From the NCBI GenBank assembly GCA_964638035.1, contig CAZWXD010000015.1, forward strand, positions 1 to 64,000: a stretch of 64,000 nucleotides of DNA, given 5' to 3'. Shown here in pieces: positions 61,246 to 64,000 of this stretch. Below the pieces are notes generated by a model. It was not told where the DNA came from. It did no database searches and saw only the letters and a program-made list of their open reading frames with translations. The stretch's first letter is position 1, and each line of letters begins with the position of its first letter. The translations under genes and the position numbers were made by a program. The DNA is from JAGGAG01 sp964638035. Lineage in GTDB: Bacteria > Gemmatimonadota > Gemmatimonadetes > Gemmatimonadales > GWC2-71-9.

Positions 61246-61386
61246 GACGTCAAGGCGTCAAGGCGTCAAGGCGTCAAGGCGTCAAGGCGTCAAGGCGTCA
61301 AGGCGTCACGATACTGGGTTCTCGTACGGACGCAAACCGCGCCCCCTCTTCGCCCTGACGTCCTGACGTCCTGACGTCCTGACGCC
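61246..61386. repeat. Inverted octamer arrays in the actA-actB intergenic region
   Basis: Eight tandem octamers (GACGTCAA, six GGCGTCAA, GGCGTCAC; 61246-61309) and, after 45 unique bases, four CTGACGYC octamers (61355-61386) run into the actA stop codon. In the act mRNA the two arrays are partly complementary and could form a long stem between the first and second cistron. The unit and layout match the array at 54.3 kb. Confidence 0.92.
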
Positions 61387-61976
61387 TAGTGATGGCAGAT
61401 CGTGCAATCGCGCTTGACGCCACGGGCGAGGTGGCAGTTGATGCACCACCCCATGTTGTTGACGTTGTTGACCTTGAACACCTGGGGCATGCGGGCCACG
61501 TCGCCGTGACAGGCGGCGCAGGCGGTCGGGCCCATCGCCTTCACGTGGTTCTGGTGCGGGAAGTGAACGTGGCGGGCAACGAAGTGCACCCGGACCCACT
61601 CGATCGGCGCCTTCTTGCCCCACGCGTCCCGCACCTTGCGGATCTCGTTCTGGTTGGCACTGTCCGAGCCGCTCACCACCAGGTGGCACCCCATGCAGGT
61701 CTGCATCGAGGGGACGCCGGGCTCGGTGGAGACGGAGGCGGAGTAATGGCAGTATTGGCAGGAGATCTGGTACTGACCGGCGTGGATGTCGTGCCGGAAG
61801 AAGACCGGTTGGCGTGGGCCGGGCAACGTCGCCGTATCGCCGGCAGCGAGGACCACGCTGGTGGGCGGCTTGGGAGGGCCGGCCTGCTGGGCACTCGAGG
61901 GACGGTCAAGGACAACGGCGAGCGTCACGACCGCGGCACCCGCTCCGATGGCCAACCACGCCGACTTCCGCATCAT
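61386..61976 (-). CDS. actA: Alternative complex III subunit ActA (pentaheme cytochrome c)
   Basis: A 196-residue protein with one N-terminal membrane anchor (SAWLAIGAGAAVVTLAVVL) and five CxxCH heme motifs: CQYCH, CMGCH, CAACH, CINCH and CTICH. The segment FFRHDIHAGQYQISCQYCHY is the typical ActA opening. It heads the operon actABCDEF. Two adjacent ATGs (61976, 61973) can serve as start. A GTGA-N6-TCAC palindrome lies 67 bases upstream. Confidence 0.95.
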   Translation of the reverse strand: MMRKSAWLAIGAGAAVVTLAVVLDRPSSAQQAGPPKPPTSVVLAAGDTATLPGPRQPVFFRHDIHAGQYQISCQYCHYSASVSTEPGVPSMQTCMGCHLVVSGSDSANQNEIRKVRDAWGKKAPIEWVRVHFVARHVHFPHQNHVKAMGPTACAACHGDVARMPQVFKVNNVNNMGWCINCHLARGVKRDCTICHH

Positions 61977-62042
61977 TCGATTCCACCGAACGTAGGGAGA
62001 ACCGGCCACGCCCCAAGGGGCATGGCGGGGACACATCAGCTT

Positions 62043-62056
62043 GTGATTTTCTTCAC
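62043..62056. promoter_or_regulatory. GTGA-N6-TCAC palindrome upstream of actA
   Basis: TTGTGATTTTCTTCACTT has perfect GTGA/TCAC half-sites at CRP/FNR spacing, 67-80 bases before the actA start, similar to the distance for the palindrome upstream of the cupredoxin gene. It suggests shared control of complex III and the copper protein. No -10 box is clear. Confidence 0.55.
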
Positions 62057-62182
62057 TTGGCCCGGCCCGGAAAATCTCGGCCAGCGGGGCGTAAAGTACA
62101 GTCCGGTCACGCGATTACACAACTCCGGCCGCCCGGTCCTGCAGGCAGGGGCCCGGCAGCAAGGGCTTGATTTCCCGTAGAA

Positions 62183-62965
62183 CTACGTATCCCCGCCCGG
62201 GCCCCCGGATCCCTCCCGGAGCATGCCCTGGCGACGGAGGTAATGCCGGACCTCGATGCCCATCGCCCGCAGGAGCTTTGCCTCCCGCTGGTCGAGCCCC
62301 GCGCGGAAGACAACTTCCCGGAAGGAGCGAAGGACGTTGTCGCGCTGCCGGGTCTTGAAGAACTCGATGGCGTCGAGTGTGCGCTCCCAGTCGGCGAAGA
62401 GCAGCTCCTGTTCCTCCATGGTCACCGCCGGGGCCTGCCGCCGCGGGCGCTTGAAGGGTTGCCGGTTGCCACCCTGGGCCACCCAGAGTTCGTACGCCAT
62501 CACGGCAATCGCCTGCGCCAGGTTGAGCGAGGTGTAGCTCGGGTCGGTGGCGATGGTGATCAGCGTCTGGCAGGCGTCCAGTTCATCATTGGTGAGCCCG
62601 TGGGCCTCCCGTCCCGCCACCAGGGCCACCCGCCCCTCGCTTGCGTGCGACAGCAGGTCATCGGCCGCGTCCCGGGGCCGCAGGATCCGCCGCTTCGCTG
62701 CCCGTTCCCGGCCGGTCAGCACGCCCGCGTAGACGCAGTCGGCCAGCGCAGCGGCCAGGGTGTCGAAGGTGCGGATGCGGCTGATGAACTCCCCGGTATT
62801 GTGCGCCACGCCCTCGATGCGGTAGGCATCGAGTTCCACTTCCGGTTGCACCACGCGCATCTCGGGGATGCCGAAGTTGCGGCAGATCCGCACCGCCGAA
62901 CCCACATTGACGATGTCCTGCGGGGCGACGAGGACGAGGGTGACACGGGTCAATGGGGACGTCAT
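62183..62965 (-). CDS. trmJ: tRNA/rRNA 2'-O-methyltransferase of the SPOUT class (TrmJ-like)
   Basis: A 260-residue methyltransferase with the trefoil-knot motifs: LVAPQDIVNVGSAVR, VALVAGREAHGLTNDE and DPSYTSLNLAQAIAVMAYEL. This pattern and a C-terminal helical extension fit TrmJ, which methylates position 32 of tRNAs; other TrmH-like enzymes are possible. The ATG overlaps the upstream oxidoreductase stop by 4 bases. It reads away from the actA side. Confidence 0.9.
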   Translation of the reverse strand: MTSPLTRVTLVLVAPQDIVNVGSAVRICRNFGIPEMRVVQPEVELDAYRIEGVAHNTGEFISRIRTFDTLAAALADCVYAGVLTGRERAAKRRILRPRDAADDLLSHASEGRVALVAGREAHGLTNDELDACQTLITIATDPSYTSLNLAQAIAVMAYELWVAQGGNRQPFKRPRRQAPAVTMEEQELLFADWERTLDAIEFFKTRQRDNVLRSFREVVFRAGLDQREAKLLRAMGIEVRHYLRRQGMLREGSGGPGGDT

Positions 62966-62989
62966 GGCGCCTTGACGTCATGACGCCTG
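62958..62989. repeat. Short octamer cluster across the trmJ start and the upstream gene's last codons
   Basis: GACGTCAT, GGCGCCTT, GACGTCAT and GACGCCTG follow one another in 8-base register, coding for the C-terminal RRHDVKAP of the dehydrogenase and covering the ATGA overlap. They belong to the same octamer family as the arrays at 54.3 and 61.3 kb, here tolerated inside coding sequence. Confidence 0.5.
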
Positions 62990-63885
62990 ATCTCCACCCC
63001 CGCCTCCTGCTCCAGCAGGCGGATCGCCTCCAGGTAGTCCGCGCTTTCGCCCAGGACCTCGCGGGCCCCACCGAACAGGTGCCAGGCCTCACGGGTGAGG
63101 TCGGCAGGCACGCCCTGCTGGTCCATGAGTCCCACCGCGATGCCCACGTCCTTGTGCAGCAACGCCAGCCGGAAGGTGTTGGGAAAGAGGCCGGTGAGCA
63201 CCCGGTCGGGGATGAGGGACTCGCTGACGAACGACCGCCCGCTCGACGTATTGAGGACCTCGAGGGCCGCCGTCGCCGGGATGCCCGCCTTCACCAGCGC
63301 CGCCAGTCCCTCACCCACGGCCAGGATGTTCACCGCCAGCAGGGCATTGTTGACCGCCTTCATGGCGTGCCCGGTGCCGACCGGCCCCATGTGCACGATG
63401 CGCGAACCGAAGGCCGCGAGCACGGGACGCACACGTGCCAGCAACGCAGCATCGCCGCCCACCATGACCGTCAGCGTGCCCGCCTCCGCGCCGCTGGTCC
63501 CGCCACTCACCGGGGCGTCGAGGAAGCCGGCGCCGCCCGCCTCCACCTTGCCGGCAATGCGCACACTGGTACCGGGATCGCCCGAGGTGCAATCCACCAG
63601 CACGGCGCCGGGCGCAAGCCCCGCCAGGACCCCGTCAGGGCCGCCGAGGAGCTTCTCGACCTCGGCCGACGTGGGGAGGCAGGTGATCACGACACCGGCG
63701 CCAGCAACCGCCTGGGCCGGCGACGCCGCCGCACTGGCGCCTGCGGCCGGGGCAAGGGCCTCGGCCACACTGCGGGTCCTGTTCCACACCGTCAGCGGGA
63801 ACTCACGAGCGATTCGGGCGGCCATGGGCCGCCCGATCGCTCCGAGGCCGAGGAAGGCGACCTGCTCAGTCGTCGCCGGCATCAT
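62962..63885 (-). CDS. 3-hydroxyisobutyrate dehydrogenase-family NAD(P)-dependent oxidoreductase
   Basis: A 307-residue beta-hydroxyacid dehydrogenase. It has the Rossmann motif VAFLGLGAIGRPMAARI, the substrate block FLDAPVSGGTSGAEAGTLTVMVGG and the catalytic-lysine region GHAMKAVNNALLAVNI. The substrate (3-hydroxyisobutyrate, tartronate semialdehyde, or a small aldehyde) cannot be told by eye. ATG 63885 or 63882 is preceded by GGGAAAGG; the start overlaps the ferritin-like gene end by about 20 bases. Confidence 0.9.
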   Translation of the reverse strand: MMPATTEQVAFLGLGAIGRPMAARIAREFPLTVWNRTRSVAEALAPAAGASAAASPAQAVAGAGVVITCLPTSAEVEKLLGGPDGVLAGLAPGAVLVDCTSGDPGTSVRIAGKVEAGGAGFLDAPVSGGTSGAEAGTLTVMVGGDAALLARVRPVLAAFGSRIVHMGPVGTGHAMKAVNNALLAVNILAVGEGLAALVKAGIPATAALEVLNTSSGRSFVSESLIPDRVLTGLFPNTFRLALLHKDVGIAVGLMDQQGVPADLTREAWHLFGGAREVLGESADYLEAIRLLEQEAGVEIRRHDVKAP

Positions 63886-64000
63886 CACCTTTCCCGCGGC
63901 CGCCGAGCTCGCGGTCGAGCAGGAGGAGGGCTGGCCCGTCGTTCCCCACGATCTTGAGCTGCTCCACGATCAGCTCGGCGGTCTTCTCCTCCTCCACCTG
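63866..64000 (-). CDS. Ferritin-like protein, C-terminal 44 residues only
   Basis: The window edge cuts this gene; only the last 44 codons are visible. They read QVEEEKTAELIVEQLKIVGN followed by a LLLLDRELGGR segment, matching the last helices of bacterial ferritin (FtnA), including the conserved QVEEE of the fourth helix. A Gly/Asp-rich tail follows. It probably stores iron in the cytosol. Identification rests on a short but characteristic stretch. Confidence 0.75.
   Translation of the reverse strand, partial: QVEEEKTAELIVEQLKIVGNDGPALLLLDRELGGRGKGDDAGDD

Noticed and set aside
57391..61374. A 1327-codon open frame on the plus strand across actC, actB and the octamer array
   Set aside because: It is antisense to clearly recognised act genes; its composition (Arg, His, Val, Gly) is that of a shadow frame in GC-rich DNA and it shows no domain.

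Overview
This is a 64 kb chromosomal window from a high-GC, Gram-negative-type bacterium. It encodes a cytochrome c-rich alternative complex III, TonB/ExbB/ExbD systems, an Omp85-type barrel, many lipoproteins, a SARP/BTAD-like regulator, a truncated TPR protein and both inositol-lipid and sphingolipid genes. Together these point to Gemmatimonadota. That is inference from gene content and base composition; there is no rRNA in the window to prove it. Coding density is high, and many neighbours overlap by 4 bases (ATGA/GTGA), so most genes sit in short co-directional operons.

Layout. 0-1.7 kb: myo-inositol-phosphate synthase (cut by the left edge) and a CDP-alcohol phosphatidyltransferase. 1.7-7.7 kb: peptidoglycan-sugar salvage with divergent, 5'-overlapping NamZ and NagZ-like glycosidases, then a HesB/IscA protein, an SSS transporter and a BadF-type sugar kinase. 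7.7-14 kb: an APC permease, a TonB-like protein, MgtE, and a tonB-exbB-exbD-exbD operon. 14.2-18.3 kb: two histidine kinases around one response regulator, plus a lipoprotein. 18.3-22.3 kb: superoxide dismutase, a DUF411 copper-site protein, an MFS exporter. 22.3-28.9 kb: a tightly overlapping five-gene operon ending in a metallophosphoesterase and an outer-membrane barrel whose N-terminal half has kinase-like motifs. 29-31 kb: a gene graveyard around tRNA-Ala. 31-35.6 kb: a 1008-residue SARP-like regulator with a membrane segment and an outside domain, divergent from a beta-propeller lipoprotein; the intergenic region carries 11-bp-phased repeats like SARP sites. 36-43.4 kb: LOG protein, beta-helix lipoprotein, S9 peptidase, DoxX, ClpP, DUF2721, MsrA, EF-hand mini-protein. 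43.4-46.9 kb: soxY-soxZ-MBL-rhodanese-LuxR operon without the rest of Sox. 47-51.3 kb: sphingolipid operon (SPT, bacterial ceramide synthase, ceramide reductase, PAP2/AUR1-like). 51.3-54.3 kb: cupredoxin, Cys-rich protein, ECF sigma and anti-sigma. 54.4-62 kb: alternative complex III, actABCDEF. 62.2-64 kb: TrmJ-type methyltransferase, a 3-hydroxyisobutyrate-dehydrogenase-like enzyme, and the end of a ferritin-like gene.

How the parts work together. The inositol genes at the left and the sphingolipid operon at 47-51 kb together suggest inositol-containing sphingolipids. Alternative complex III is the quinol-oxidising centre of respiration; the cupredoxin may be one of its electron acceptors. 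Palindromes GTGA-N6-TCAC occur both upstream of actA and between the cupredoxin and Cys-rich genes, suggesting a shared CRP/FNR-type regulator encoded elsewhere. Octamer repeats (GRCGTCAR and complement) mark the actA-actB junction and the 3' end of the act operon, and occur in short form at two other gene ends.

The most interesting candidates are the kinase-like/Omp85 fusion with its metallophosphoesterase partner, the membrane-spanning SARP-like regulator with its probable operator, the octamer arrays in the complex III operon, and the stripped-down SoxYZ system.
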